Source: Oegoconia quadripuncta (taxonomy: Eukaryota > Arthropoda > Insecta > Lepidoptera > Autostichidae). Taken from it: a stretch of DNA of 64,000 bases. Numbering within the stretch: the first letter of the stretch is position 1; the number at the start of each line of letters is the position of its first letter. The notes beneath the pieces are model-generated. The model worked only from the letters and a program-made list of their open reading frames with translations, searched no databases and was not told where the DNA came from. Made by a program: the position numbers and the translations under genes. Of the stretch, positions 10,800 through 22,680 are shown piece by piece. The stretch spans positions 37,268,853 through 37,332,852 of the forward strand of contig OX438742.1 of the NCBI GenBank assembly GCA_949316235.1, given 5' to 3'.

Positions 10800-13700
10800 T
10801 ACAACAAAATAAAGTAGTCCATTGTATATTAGATAATAATTAAATTCACATATTAAACAATCGGAAACTGCAATTGGCAAGGTATTTCGTTTTAATAGAC
10901 AAAAAAATATATAACCTGTCATAATATAATGAAAATTTCGAACATCCCCAGGAAATAAACTGTTATCTAAATATCCAGGTATTGGGTATTGGTTAGAGTC
11001 TTTGAAACGGCTGAACTAATTTTCATCAAACGTGGCTATAAGAAACTATCACTCAGTTTAATTTAAAAAATCTTATCCGTCTGGACTAACACTGAACACA
11101 CAGACACAGTTGACAAAATAGTTTTTTGACCCTCCAGTAACCCCACTTAGTAGAACGATTAGTATACGATGATCTATTTATACAACTCCGACTACTAACC
11201 GCCCCACATGTACAATAAATAGGTACATGATGTGCCCTTGAACTGCGTTCCTGGGGCCGGGCCAAAACGCTTTCATTTTCAGCCGAACTTTACTTCGGTA
11301 ACTTCATAAATTTACGAAACTTAGCCATTCTAACTACCGAATGGCGATATCGGACTATCTACGATATTACCTTAAATGGGAATACTTGCAAGTAATGAAT
11401 CTTTTGTGTGTTGAAGAACAGACACAATCGGGATCATAAAAGCATATCCAGACTCAACTGAAACGGTTACGGTGTTATGGAACAACTTTATATTAATGGC
11501 ATGTACCGATCACTAATCTTATGTAGTTAGTAGTTTGACTGGCCCAGAACTAAAGATATGTTCTGTTAGAAATTGAAGGACCATCTTAAAAATTGTATCT
11601 TTGAGCTAGGACTGGATGCACTTTTGCACTCTACTGTTTGCAGTTTTGCAGTTAGATAAACCCTTAATTTTGCAAGCTCATCAACAGTTTTGTCAACTGT
11701 CAACAAATCAAGTTACCAGAAGGGCGAATATCACGCCAGAATTTCTCCACTTCAACCGAAAGCAGCTCTCGGCACGCCTAACAAGATTACATAGAAAAAA
11801 ATATTTACGTAATTTACTAAAAGAAACTAAATTTCAGCGGGCGAGCTCTTCCAGCTCAATGTCGAGATTTTTCACCGAGAATTACCCAAGGACAGCGCTA
11901 TTTTGCATTTTTATTCTATTAGCTTCTGCAAAAAGATACGTCATATATAATATATAATGTGAATGTTAACTTTATAAACCAACAGGAAACTGTATTTTTT
12001 TTAAACAGAGGTGTCCAACAAGTCTATTACCGGAGACAAAGTGGTCGATGTCGATCGTGAAGTAATACTCATCAGCAGATTTCAACTTGAAACTGTTAAA
12101 ACTGAAAATCTCTCTAATTTCTTTGAGAGACAGTTACGCTGACATTTTTTAAAGACTAGCTTAGATTAGAAAACACTTAATAAAAATCAAAACTTAATTT
12201 GATATACTGTAGAATGTGTCCAGGAGTTACAAAATCTAATAATTAAGTTGTCGGTTGGTTGCATAATGTTACTTTTACCATTTTACTGAGAGTGCCTAGC
12301 TTAGGGCTGCCATAAATGCTGAGACGCCGACACCGAGACATTTAGAGCAGAAATAGGATAAACCATGGATTATTCAAAAACTCTCTTTAATCAAAAAGTT
12401 ATCCAACTCTACGTTCTCGGTGACATTTTTCTTTGCCTATTCATATTTTATATTTATATTTCACCTTTTTCAGTAATCCTATTCCCCTTTAACGTAATTA
12501 TAAAATTCTATGCGCGTCATTTTATAATTATAAACGTATTGAATGATGCTTTCGATTGTGCTTACACGGTGTGAATTTTGTTCTTTCGTCCACTGCGATT
12601 ATATTAACGAAAAGCCTCGTTTTACTTGAACATTGTGGCCTGGGATTGCAAAAACATATTGACACATTTTAAGAAGATTTGCTTTTCTTACTTGTTCTTC
12701 GGTTTTTTTCAAAAAAGTATTTCCACATATACAGGCGTAGCTTGCGAATTGTATGCATTAACAAATAAGTGACTGACCAGGACAACTGAACACAACTCTT
12801 CAAACCGGGACATATCCCGGTGTACCGGGACGTATGGCAGCCCTAGCCTAGCTGCGTGTATATTGAAAACATTTACATGACAAAAGCCAAAAGTGTACTA
12901 GTATAGAGCCGGAAAATTTTTACCCTGACAGCACGGTTAACACTTTGACGGACATTGTATCGGGCACAATAGATTTTTTGCTGTTGTATAACAGTTTAAT
13001 ACCTACATAGGTAATTTACTAGTCATATGTCCGTACATTATAATGCTAATAACATTCTAGATTCTGCAACGAAGTAACTTAAAACTAGTTCCGTATTCTA
13101 GTCTTTAGTTGTTTTTCGTGGATCTTAAGAAGTGTTTTATGTAGAGTCGCGGATTATTTTTCATCAATAAATTGGTGACAAATCTTTCACTTATATATAA
13201 TATAGAAATAGAATCGTCATTCACTGGTAAATCTCTTAATTGCTAACTACGATCCCTAATTACAGTAATATTAAAATTATTTGTGGCTTCAGCATGTAAA
13301 ATAATACCAGCTTTAATACCAATTTTTAACTTCTGGGCAAAAGCCTCTCTTCTTTTTGCTACATGTATCTGTCTATAGATTTTTATTATTATTAAATCCT
13401 TTATTCCACACTAAATAAAACACAAAGAAATAATTAACATAAATTGTAAAAGTTTACAAAAGCGGTCTTATTAAGAAGCTTTTTAATAAGTAGTTCGATA
13501 ATGCAAAGTAAAAAGTAAATAACTTTATATATCAGTACGTACATAAAATACATATACGTAGTAGAATACATAACAAAAAGTTTCATCGTTATGAAACAGT
13601 CTACATAATAGGAGACAGTCTACAGAATAGTTATTGGCAAGGTAACAAAAGTAGGTACCGACCTCAAGGTACTGTTTCAAGAAGTTTTTCGATCAATAAC

Positions 13701-14020
13701 TTGTAGTGTACTTGTCAACTGAATTGAAGTGAGAACAAAGGCCGAGGATTTTACTGTCCGACCTTGAAGTTTCAATTGCACTCTTGCATCTTGCCTGTAT
13801 TCAAAACTAGATCGGTACCGCGATAATAACGTCTGCATAATATCTGGTGGATACTGTATAACTGCGATATTGGACATATGTATTTTAATAGACATAATTT
13901 ATTTTTTAATTAATAAATAAATATTTCGGACACTTACACCAATCATCTAGTTCCAAACTAAACCAAGCTGGTGCTATGGACACTAGCTAACGGATAAATG
14001 TACATTAATATTTATCTCGT
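10800..14020. other. Unassigned sequence
   Basis: The segment 10975-11120 resembles the 33890-34050 type of repeat (an ATTTTCATCAAACGTGG-like phrase). Otherwise I see no gene. A 113-codon plus-strand frame at 11616-11957 has no recognisable motif, no homologous shape and no splice context. Confidence 0.4.
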
Positions 14021-14027
14021 CGTCGTC

Positions 14028-14270
14028 GGTCGCCGTCTCCCAATTTGGGAAGTCCGGGTTCGATGGCAGGCCATGTACCAATGACTTTTTAAATTTAATT
14101 TATCCGACTGCTTTTAAACGGCGAAGGAAAGGATCGTGGGGAAACCTGCATGCTTGTGAAATAAAAATTCAATCACGCATTGGGCCAGCGTGATGGATTA
14201 TGGCCCATACACCCTCATTATACGAGGAAAGGCCTATATCACGGGCTGATGATGATGATTTTTATAAACT
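14028..14270 (+). repeat. SINE family B
   Basis: Begins inside the tRNA-like head (TCCCAATTTGGGAAGTCCGGGTTCGATGG includes the B box) and continues with CAGGCCATGTACCAATG, CCGACTGCTTTTAAACGG, GGAAACCTGCATGC, GCCAGCGTGATGGA and a terminal (GATGAT)n. Same order as 48854-49100. Confidence 0.75.
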
Positions 14271-14469
14271 TCCATGACTCGGGAATATTCGTTCGTATTC
14301 ATCACACAAACGTGTTTCGAAATATTCGGGTCACTATCCCTATACCAATCGGTAGTCACAAAATCATTGGGAAATATAAATAGGATAATAATGAAAAACT
14401 ACTTGCTGTATGGTTTCGGCTCGTGAAAAGAATAGAACCAACCTGATTGGGAGCGGTAACAGGCGAGTA

Positions 14470-14803
14470 AGGCCCCTATTAATGAACCAATCTCAATACA
14501 AGTCTTGAGGCTGTACCACCCGAGATGCGTCTTAAGAAGTTAACGCTATCTCAAGCTCCGTGCTAATTTATAAACCAATCTTGAGGTTTACTCAGCTGAG
14601 ATCACTTCTGAAGTATACGCCTCAGCGGCGAATGAATGATAGTCTTGAGTTTCGTTTATTAATACGCGCACCTCTCAAGTGAGTACTGCTTGAGTGTGCA
14701 CGTGCTTGTCAGGTCTCAACTTAGGTTTAATAATCTACATGTTTACTTGTGACCAGCCACAAGACTGCTCTCAAACTTGAGAATGGTTTATTAATACGGG
14801 CCT
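14470..14803. mobile_element. MITE with 27-bp terminal inverted repeats
   Basis: The termini, 14470-14496 and 14777-14803, are inverted repeats (AGGCCCCTATTAAT... against ...ATTAATACGGGCCT, a few mismatches) flanked by TA on both sides, so a TA target duplication of the Tc1/mariner or PIF kind. The inside has many CTCAAG/CTTGAG sub-palindromes and no coding frame. A second end resembling the right terminus is at 17395-17455. Confidence 0.75.
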
Positions 14804-14809
14804 TAGGGA

Positions 14810-15590
14810 CTTTCCACTTCTTCTTTTCGAGTCGAGGCAAGTTTAAAACATCTATAATTGCATGTTTTAACGGCGATGGGCTCGTCTCCTGTCACGTGTG
14901 CATATCTGTAAATTTAATAAGATGGACTGTGGATGATGCTTAATGCATTAAACTTTTAATGTTTGGACCACTCAAATGCTTCTGTTTGGGATATATCTAA
15001 GCACCCCATTTATTTATTAGTCTTAATTATTAAATAGATTATATGGTCATAATTAAACAATGCCTCACAAAACCGTTTTCACAGTCTGTGGAATGCATTA
15101 TATGGAGGGACGATGTGTTTATGTGTAATCTTACTTCTCAAAAATCCAAATACAGGATCATTAGTTAGCGATTACTATGATTTTTACTCAATCGCCTTAG
15201 GGGTACGAATAAACGTGAATGTAGCCGCAAGTTATAGCAAGTAAAGACGAACATATCTCTTTTAATTAAAAATATAAACGCGGACTAAATAAGGAAATAA
15301 CCATTCATCGCTTATTACCATAATCTGTGACCGCTACTTAATTAAAGCTTAATCGAAATTCTTGACGACTATTGGAAGGGGCAAAGGGAATTATAATGCT
15401 AATGGAGTTTTTGCTCTGCGACTAAAGTTCGGTTCCTTACTTGATCGTATTACCAAATCTGATGAAGAAAACTTTCCTTTAATCATTTTATTTTCATAAG
15501 ATTAAATTCATTGAGAACGAGGGCATGACATTAAAATTTTAAGTCACATTTTAAAACATTGGCTCTACATTTTGAGACAATGCAACACAA
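14810..15590. other. Unassigned sequence
   Basis: No gene or element recognised. Confidence 0.4.
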
Positions 15591-15596
15591 TTTGAC

Positions 15597-15705
15597 GACC
15601 GATTTATGTAGTGGATAGCGACCCTGTCTTCGAAACCAACGGTTGTGGGTTCGAATCCCGTAAGGAGTAAATATTTGTCTGATGAATACGAACATATATT
15701 TCCGT
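15597..15705 (+). repeat. tRNA-derived SINE, family A variant
   Basis: Has an A-box-like TTATGTAGTGG and a perfect B box GGGTTCGAATCCC, followed by CTGATGAATACGAACATAT. Sister of 8028-8140. Confidence 0.7.
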
Positions 15706-16464
15706 TATTATTTATTTATTAAGCGTATTTTGTATGCTTATCCGTTATCTAGTATCAATAGTATACGCCTTGCTTAGTTTTTAGCGATTAGTTTGGATAG
15801 AATAACAATATAATAACTTGTGAATTTAATGTAATTAAAATAATTAATACATTTCTTTGGAATAGAAAGCAACATTCTTAGTAGGTATTATTAAAGCTAA
15901 CAGTTGGGTCGCAAACGGAAAGGAATCATGAAAGAGTGCGTATTTGTATAAAATGTTACCATATACTTTTATTTCACTAAAGCATTATTGAATTAATCGA
16001 GACGTCGGACAATTAATTGGTATATTTAGTCTCGGTTTAATTATCCTGAAGTTGAGTCCATCCGCCGCCAGTCCACCGCCGAATTCACAAGTCATTTAGA
16101 GAGGCTTGCAAATTGAACGGCTATATAACAGCTGATATTGAAAAAATATCGATGAAATTGAAATTAACAGCCACAGCTGAATGTAAAGAACGTATGGTTT
16201 ACAAAACAGAGATCGCGGGATTCATTCCCAGCCGAGAACGTGTTTAGTACTCTTTTTTTATGATTAACTGGCATATTATGTCTACAATCGATAAAGCACG
16301 CAATACCAGTAAATGACTATTCACTCTGCACTTGAAGATCCCAAGGTTGTGGAATTCAGGAAAGACTGACGCCGCAGGAAGGGAGTTTCATGCCTTGGCT
16401 GTTCGCATTATGAATGAAGAAAACTCGTACTCCTTTGGTATACTGGTAGAGTATTTTTTAAATG

Positions 16465-16640
16465 TGCGTCTGTTTGCTACCGCCGTCTTATCTCAGTCTG
16501 CCGCCAAAGAACAATGCTGACAGCATTATTCTGTTCCAGCTATTTGAGATAAGATAACCAGATTCTCATATTAGTTGAAAGTTCAGGGTGAACGCGTTCT
16601 CATCTTCATTTAACTTTAAGTGTAATGATTGAGTTGACGC
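16465..16640 (+). repeat. SINE family C fragment, diverged
   Basis: Keeps the order CTACCGCCGTCTTATCT, TCTGCCGCCAA, ACAATGCTGACAGCATT, GAGATAAGATAACCAG and CTCATCTTCATTTAAC, matching 52525-52690. The tRNA head is absent. Confidence 0.65.
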
Positions 16641-16697
16641 TAACCGTTTGTGTATAAAAAAATAGATTTAGTAACCGCATTTCTCTTTTTGTTTTAG

Positions 16698-16782
16698 GGC
16701 GTTCCTAAGGATTCTGTGCGTTGCCTGCCCGAGCAAATTGCGTCGCAAGTATCAACCGCAACTCCGCTTCAAACAATCTCAG
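16698..16782 (+). CDS. Dop1R2: Candidate internal exon: GPCR helix 8 and proximal C-tail (Dop1R2-like)
   Basis: The exon is bounded by a pyrimidine-rich acceptor ending TTTTAG at 16692-16697 and a donor AG|GTATTG at 16783. Read from 16699, with the first G completing a codon shared with an upstream exon, it gives 28 open codons starting AFLRILCVACPSKLRRKY. That is the pattern of helix 8 after TM7 in rhodopsin-family amine receptors: aromatic/hydrophobic face, cysteines that could be palmitoylated, then a basic tail. It ends exactly at a codon boundary, matching the phase of the exons at 18493 and 19793. The gene name rests on memory of the insect dopamine receptor tail and was not searched. 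TM1-TM7 are not in the window, so the preceding intron would exceed 16 kb. The phase-0 frame is also open but looks less protein-like. Confidence 0.6.
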
Positions 16783-17394
16783 GTATTGTAATTGTGACAC
16801 AAAAACAATCAGCATTACTGGCACTATTCAATATACTCGGTACAATATTATCGGACCTACAAACAATTGTGATAGATTTGCATTATACGTTAAACATTTT
16901 CTAAAAATCTTCGAGATAGGAGGTCATACGTTGCGTGGATAATCTGCGCTTAGAAAATGTTCATTATGTATAATAATAAAAGAGTTTAACATCGCTCGGA
17001 TATCCGACAAGTACAGGATCGTTGAGAAGCAAAGTACATTCAGCAACGAATATGTTACCACCCCTTTTGATGCTACATTTGTATACACCTTTGTGTCATA
17101 CATATTCATAAAAAGCTTTTCAATTATAGATTGCAGTTATAGATAAATCGAGGCATCTGTCCTTTCGGGGATACATTAACCCATGAATATAAGTAACTTT
17201 TATTTATCAACATTGAGATCGAACTGGAGTCTATTTTAGATGAGATGTCTAAAGTGTAAACTCGAATTCGAACATGTAACACTGTCAGATCATTAAAAAA
17301 GAGCCACCTTTGAGTTCCTTGCTCATTCTTCTCTGGTCACCCTTGTAAATGAGCAATAATTTTAGTAGAAAATGTGAGGATTTACGGTTCCTCT

Positions 17395-17455
17395 CTCACT
17401 TTAAGCTTAATCTCAAGCTTGAGATTTCCCTCGTATAATGCGGCCTTTGAAAATC
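17395..17455. mobile_element. Fragment of the 14470-14803 MITE family
   Basis: Contains a perfect CTCAAGCTTGAG palindrome and ends with TATAATGCGGCCTTT, similar to the right terminus of the MITE. Only one end is visible. Confidence 0.4.
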
Positions 17456-18029
17456 GAAAAAGACGACTGCCTTCATCTTCAAATTGTACCTATGAACTAT
17501 TTGTATCGAGAGCAAAAATTTTATTCTCGAAATATGAAATCTTGCAGCAATAAAGTTGTTCATATTGTTGGCTAGTTTCGTCTCTGACTGTAGCAGTTCT
17601 TGATTTAAAGACATTGTTTAAATGGAGTGATCAGAGATATCCCTAACATTAGCGTTTGGGTGTAACAAACATTAAGAGATTAATGCTTTAAACAACATTC
17701 ACGGCTCACCTTTCGAAGTATACAGAAATGCATACGTTTCGAGGATGAGACCATCGCCGTTAGTCGCCTTTTACGACAACCATGTAAATAGGTGGTTACG
17801 TTCTATTCTTTTAACATACCGTAATGACCACGTCACACTAATATTAAAAATAACAATTGGGCGTCTTGCTGCTTTAAAGACCTTAATACACTTTCTAATG
17901 TACAGTCGGGTTCAATTTATCATACAGGGTTAGTTCAATCAATAGTGGCAATTAAACTTACCAACCGCAGTTCCCTAAAATGATAGTATACACAAGAGGG
18001 TCATGTTTAACCTCCGACGACTTTGACGG

Positions 18030-18260
18030 CGTGTGTGTGTGTGTTCAGTCTTTATCCGGACATATCTCAGTAATGCGTGGTCCGATTTGAGTGCGATTTT
18101 TTTTAATATTAAACCAGCGGATAGGTTTTTAGTCATGTTTGATGGAAATTGTTCGAAGATATTTAGCTTTTAACATAAATGGTTTCATCTATCTGGATGA
18201 TCTATGTTGTTTTCTAGAGGGTTTCCTAAATTTTTATTGTTTAGTTATAGAGAAATATGG
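18030..18260 (+). repeat. Dispersed repeat H fragment with (GT)n
   Basis: A (GT)7 run at 18031-18044 is followed by phrases shared with 33890-34050 and 37165-37330, such as CATGTTTGATGGAAAT, GATATTTAGCTTTTAACA and ATCTGGATGAT. Noncoding. Confidence 0.5.
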
Positions 18261-18492
18261 TTAGTTTAGCTTGAATAGATATCAATGACTGACAATGACA
18301 ATGGTAGGGACCATTAGTCGTTTAAAATTGCCCTGTATGAATAACTATGACGCCGACTGTACTTTCAGAAAATATATCATTCATCTATTATCGACTAACA
18401 AACAACATAAAATTATTCTTAACTTGCAACATGTTTTTAAGTCAGCAATTGCCAAATATGTAATTCATCAATAATTTGTTATTTTATTTCAG

Positions 18493-18582
18493 TTCCGCAC
18501 GACTCGACGCTATTACTCTTCAAGCGAACTGATGGGTATCCAACAGATTCGCCAAAATTCCTGTGAACAGACTTACATATAG
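18493..18582 (+). CDS. Dop1R2: Candidate terminal coding exon of the same GPCR (C-tail and stop)
   Basis: A strong acceptor (TTATTTTATTTCAG, ending at 18492) precedes an in-phase frame of 29 codons ending with TAG at 18580-18582. Joined after 16782 the reading continues without a break in phase 0. The product is a basic, serine- and tyrosine-bearing cytoplasmic tail with the block RRYYSSSELMG and the C-terminus NSCEQTYI. As far as I recall, insect Dop1R2 receptors (D1-like, Gs/Gq-coupled dopamine receptors in neurons) end in a very similar way, which is why I name it; this was not checked. The final Thr-Tyr-Ile could be a class I PDZ-type ligand, by inference. The 3' untranslated region would follow directly; I see no clear AATAAA close to the stop. 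Confidence 0.6.
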   Translation, partial: FRTTRRYYSSSELMGIQQIRQNSCEQTYI

Positions 18583-19790
18583 CGGTTTAGCCCCAATGAG
18601 GCGACGACATCTGTCTAAAGTCCTCATTGTTCCAAACAAGTATTTGGAAAACAATTTCTTCCTCCTTCTTCTTTACCAATTCGGCCAAATTATTATTACA
18701 AAGTATTATTGCAATCTAAATTTAATTTTATCAAAATTTAACTTCCCCTATCCTATGAACCGCTGTCTCTGCAGAGACATGCCCCGGATTTACCTAGGTA
18801 GGTGCAACAAGGGCCTTTATTTGCACTTTCTTCAAAAATGTGATCTTCCTTCTTGTCCACCCCATATATTGTGTGCACATGTTAATTTCCAAAAAACCAG
18901 AATTCGTTGTTTTCTTTTATGTATTGCCTTTTAACCCCTCCCACGGTACAACCTATCCACGCCTGCATGAATCTTTCACACCGGAATTAAATGGTATTAA
19001 ACGTACATTTCATTATATTTGATGGTAGGTATGTAGAATTGTGAGTCATTTGTTGTGATTATTTCAGAGTTTTTCAATAATCTCGTCATCGCTCTTCTGC
19101 ATGTCTAAGGTTGCTTATGGTGTGGCAATTAATTATTCAGTAATTAATAGTTCATATATCTGTCGTATTCATCTATATATTTGCCAACCTTTCGATGTGT
19201 TTTATTTTTACCTCTCATGCAGGTAAGGTGCACGAAATTTCGTGATTTATAATACCTGAACTCACATGAATTGGCCATTTTTACAAAATTTTGTCATAAT
19301 ATCAAAATTTTTTATTCCATAACAGGTATATCATAGGTACTCGTTGCTGCCTTCTCTTTTCATAATTTTGCTTACAGCGTGGGTGTTAATAATTTGCCAC
19401 GGAACTTTTTGATATTCATTCTTCATTCATTATGTTTAAAGAACATTAGCCAACCCCCACACAGGGATTTTATATTATGTTCAGATAGAAATTCTCTGAC
19501 AACACTTGTGTGGGAAGTTCATAGATAACTTAATTGTTTGACAAATAATCTTATACCATAGTAATTACTATTACAACCTAATTTGCAAGTAATGTTACAG
19601 AATAAATAGGAGCCCATCTAAAAATAACAATGAAATTAACTGTGGAAAAGAGCAGGCACAACGGAGGTATCTCGACTCGATTCGAGCTCAAATCACCATT
19701 TGGTGCGTCAACTGCTCCATGCCTTCTATATGTGAATGTCTTTATGTGTGTAATATTTGTGTGAGCTTGTATTAAACAGTGTTATGTTCC
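18583..19790. other. Probable 3' UTR and intron/intergenic sequence
   Basis: No family recognised. An acceptor-like TGATTATTTCAG ends at about 19067 with an open frame behind it, but the frame has no protein-like character that I can name. Confidence 0.35.
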
Positions 19791-19792
19791 AG

Positions 19793-20161
19793 TACCCGGT
19801 GCAGACTATGATGTATTCGTCGGTGTCGCAGCAAGAGATGTGCCGGTTGTGACATCAGGCGCGCGCGGGGACTCGCCCGCCGCGCGCGCGCTGCTCTTGA
19901 TGCCGCGGCCGCCGCTCCCTCCGCGGCAGACGGGACTCCGATAGGCACAAGGCGGAGACAATCCGCATGAGGACTCTCGACACTCACACCACACTCGACG
20001 AGACGATACAGTGCGTAGATAGACACTTGGCGTGCCCCGATTCTACGCCCTACAATCAAGACTCTGAGTCAGTGAGTGAAGTGAGCCTCGACAGTGACAG
20101 TCGGCGACCGTCACTTAAGCGTAAAATTAGTAAAAAAGTTACCTACCAAGTTAAAGCTGAG
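19793..20161 (+). CDS. GC-rich candidate exon: alternative receptor C-terminus or start of another transcript
   Basis: GC- and CpG-rich island in AT-rich DNA, with an acceptor (TTATGTTCCAG ending 19792) and a donor (GAG|GTAAAC at 20162). In the phase matching the 16782 donor it encodes a 19-residue end, YPVQTMM...QQEMCRL, with stop TGA at 19850-19852. In the next frame it is open for 49 codons from 19795 (PGADYDVFVGVAARDVPVV...) to TAG at 19942-19944. A Met codon at 19967 opens 69 codons to 20176 (SESVSEVSLDSDSRRPSLKRK), crossing the donor. So it may be an alternative last exon of the receptor, the first coding exon of another transcript, or both. The long minus-strand frame here is a GC shadow. 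AATAAA occurs at 20484-20489 and 20527-20532. Exon status is likely; the reading frame is not settled. Confidence 0.45.
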
Positions 20162-20179
20162 GTAAACTCGTGTTAAGGA

Positions 20180-20895
20180 CTTTTGTTAGTTTTCTGTCAG
20201 ACGACGAATTTAGAAAAGACAGAATTTCGGCTTTAAGCCTCTTTCAGAATAGTGTGTAGTACCACAGATTACTAATAAGTTATGGTAGTACGTAGATGTG
20301 CTTGTAGTACATACTTACGCAACTTGAAGTTTTAGACTGTAAGGGAAAAAAATCTGGCATTATATGTAAAGTGAAATATACGAACACAGAAGCTGAATTA
20401 TTGAATTATTTTAAAACGTTTCTTTTTTCATATCACTTCAAAAAGAAAATAATATTTGGCAATATCTTTAAGTATATTAATGAAATAAAATGGAAATCGT
20501 AATCTTTTTTTTACCTTAATTGGAATAATAAACATGTCTCCGTATGAAATAATCATTACCTAGATCCTTTACCTAGATCCAGATTTTTTTCAAAAATTTT
20601 ATTCGGTAGTCATAATATTAGTTGAACACTATTGCTGATTCTATTTGCTAAAACTGATATGATATATTCTCACTAAATTGTCTAGTCTCTGAACGGGTGA
20701 CAATCATCATTACCTATTTTATGAAAAATATTGACCTCTTGAACAACTTCTAGAGATTAGCTTAAGTTTTAAAGATATTCAAATTTTGTGAAAAAAAATC
20801 GAAATAATATTAAGTAATATACATATATATATACCCGATTTGCGTCACCTTGCATTTACAATTCTACAGAGAGTTGTAAAACATTATAATAGAAA
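20180..20895. other. Unassigned, possible 3' UTR
   Basis: AT-rich with two AATAAA hexamers (20484-20489, 20527-20532) that could serve as polyadenylation signals for a transcript ending in the GC-rich exon. Confidence 0.3.
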
Positions 20896-20899
20896 GATT

Positions 20900-20975
20900 A
20901 ATCATTTCTTATATATATATATAAGAAATGATTATATATATATATATATAAGAAATGATTATATATATATATAAT
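20900..20975. repeat. (TA)n cruciform-forming palindrome
   Basis: AATCATTTCT, a (TA)n core and AGAAATGATT form a palindrome at 20900-20932. The right half with its (TA)n is then repeated once more up to 20975. Likely a duplicated palindrome grown by slippage. Confidence 0.75.
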
Positions 20976-20979
20976 AATA

Positions 20980-22180
20980 GTGATTGCTGATTAAAGTATC
21001 ACTGGCATAGTGAGAATCGTACTATGGCTTTGCACGGAACTAACGTCGATCGAAATAATTATTTTAATACACAGTTTAAATATAAATTCAGTAGATGTAA
21101 ATGCCTAGTTATTAAAGTAGCGGGTAATATTTCAGAATATTTCATCATATAATTCTGTATAGGATGTATGCGGTAGTGGCGCTCAATAGAAAATTAATAA
21201 GCACACCCTCGTGCGTAATCCGTTTTGGTAGTTGTACCGCCCAAGCTGCTGGAAAAGCTGCTGTGAGCGAAAGTCACTAAAAGAAGTATTGGGACTTCGT
21301 CACCACGGAATGTTTCTTAAAATTGCTTTGTATGTATGTGAACATTAATTTTCAAATGTGGTGCCACTCTCACAAACATACTACTCCTAAGGAGATTATA
21401 TAATATTCTTACTAAATGTATAGTGTAATATTTTCGCGAATGACGTTAGTTTCGCGTGGGTGAGGCTTCATGACGGGTAGTGTAATGTCTATAACTTCAT
21501 CGTAGTTATACATACATATATTAATGTAGTAGCTAACTAATACCTAAATACTTATTATATGATGTAGGTATATCTATTTTCTTCGCATCATGAAGTTCAC
21601 ATCGCGAAAATGACTGTTCTATCAGGAGCTGTGATTTACTGAGTAGCTATGTATATAATGGCGAGTATGCCCCTGCGTTCAATGCTTAGTATTGTTATGT
21701 AGAGTTGCAAGTCCTTTGGACTAGGAGTCGCCGGCATGGGGGCATTACTTGAATGGAACGTATAACAGCCTAAAACCTTACGAATCGTCCGAACCTATCA
21801 AAATAGGTTAACCACATCCCGAATTCTATGCGATTAAATGAGGAAAGTTTAAGTATTATGTGTGTATATTTTAAAAGGGAAGTAATGCGCTACATGATGT
21901 ATATAATAAAAAACTAATATATTTCACATTACTCTGTTCACTGAAGCCACGAACGTACTACGGAAGAAGGTATGTGATTATGTAGTCAATTTCGACTGTT
22001 CTTTAGCGAGGATTTAGTAATATGGGATAAGACACCTTTGCTAGAGTTGTTTAGCCTATCGGACTGGATATTTTCCGCCATCGCCGGAGTCAATGAACAG
22101 AGTACCTATATCTATTTTAAGATTACTCTATATATAAACTTGGAATATTCTAATATCTATCCTAAGAATATTCTAAGGTT
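20980..22180. other. Unassigned sequence
   Basis: No gene or element recognised. Confidence 0.4.
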
Positions 22181-22186
22181 ATAAAA

Positions 22187-22680
22187 TGAATCTATCAATC
22201 TGTTAACATTACAAGTTAACACTATTTAGATCAATAATTATCGTCATCACTTGACAATTGGAACGAGCTATACTTCAAAAAATATTTTTCTAAATGTCTA
22301 ATAATCAGACGTTCTCGTAAACTGCATTTTTATAGTGCAAGTATTAAGCATTTTGAAGTACGTATTATAATATTCTGTGTGTTATACAAGTTTGATCATG
22401 TATACTTATTGTGCTATCGACAAAGCTATAAATCTATCAATATGTTAACATTTGAAGTTAACACTATTTAAATCAATCATCGTCATCCCTTGACAATTGG
22501 AACGAACTATACTTCAAAAAATATTTTTCTAAATGTCTAATAATCAGACGTATTCTCGTACATTAACTACGTCTTTTATTGTAATGTAATAGTGAAAGTA
22601 TTAAGCATTTTGAAATACGTATTATGATATTCTGTGTGTTATACAATTTTAATCATGTATTCGTATGTGCTATCGACAAA
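22187..22680. repeat. Tandem duplication, two units of about 245 bp
   Basis: Unit 1 (about 22187-22427) and unit 2 (about 22428-22680) share nearly all their length, for example TTGACAATTGGAACGA, ATACTTCAAAAAATATTTTT and TATTCTGTGTGTTATACAA. Unit 2 has a small insertion after ATTCTCGTA. Divergence suggests it is not very recent. Noncoding. Confidence 0.8.

Noticed and set aside
11616..11957. 113-codon open frame
   Set aside because: No recognisable domain, no splice signals, and composition like neighbouring noncoding DNA.
19068..19235. Open frame after an acceptor-like TTTCAG
   Set aside because: No good donor and no protein-like character; chance acceptors are common in such AT-rich DNA.
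19772..20059. Ala/Arg-rich minus-strand frame
   Set aside because: It is the GC-rich shadow of the plus-strand candidate exon.
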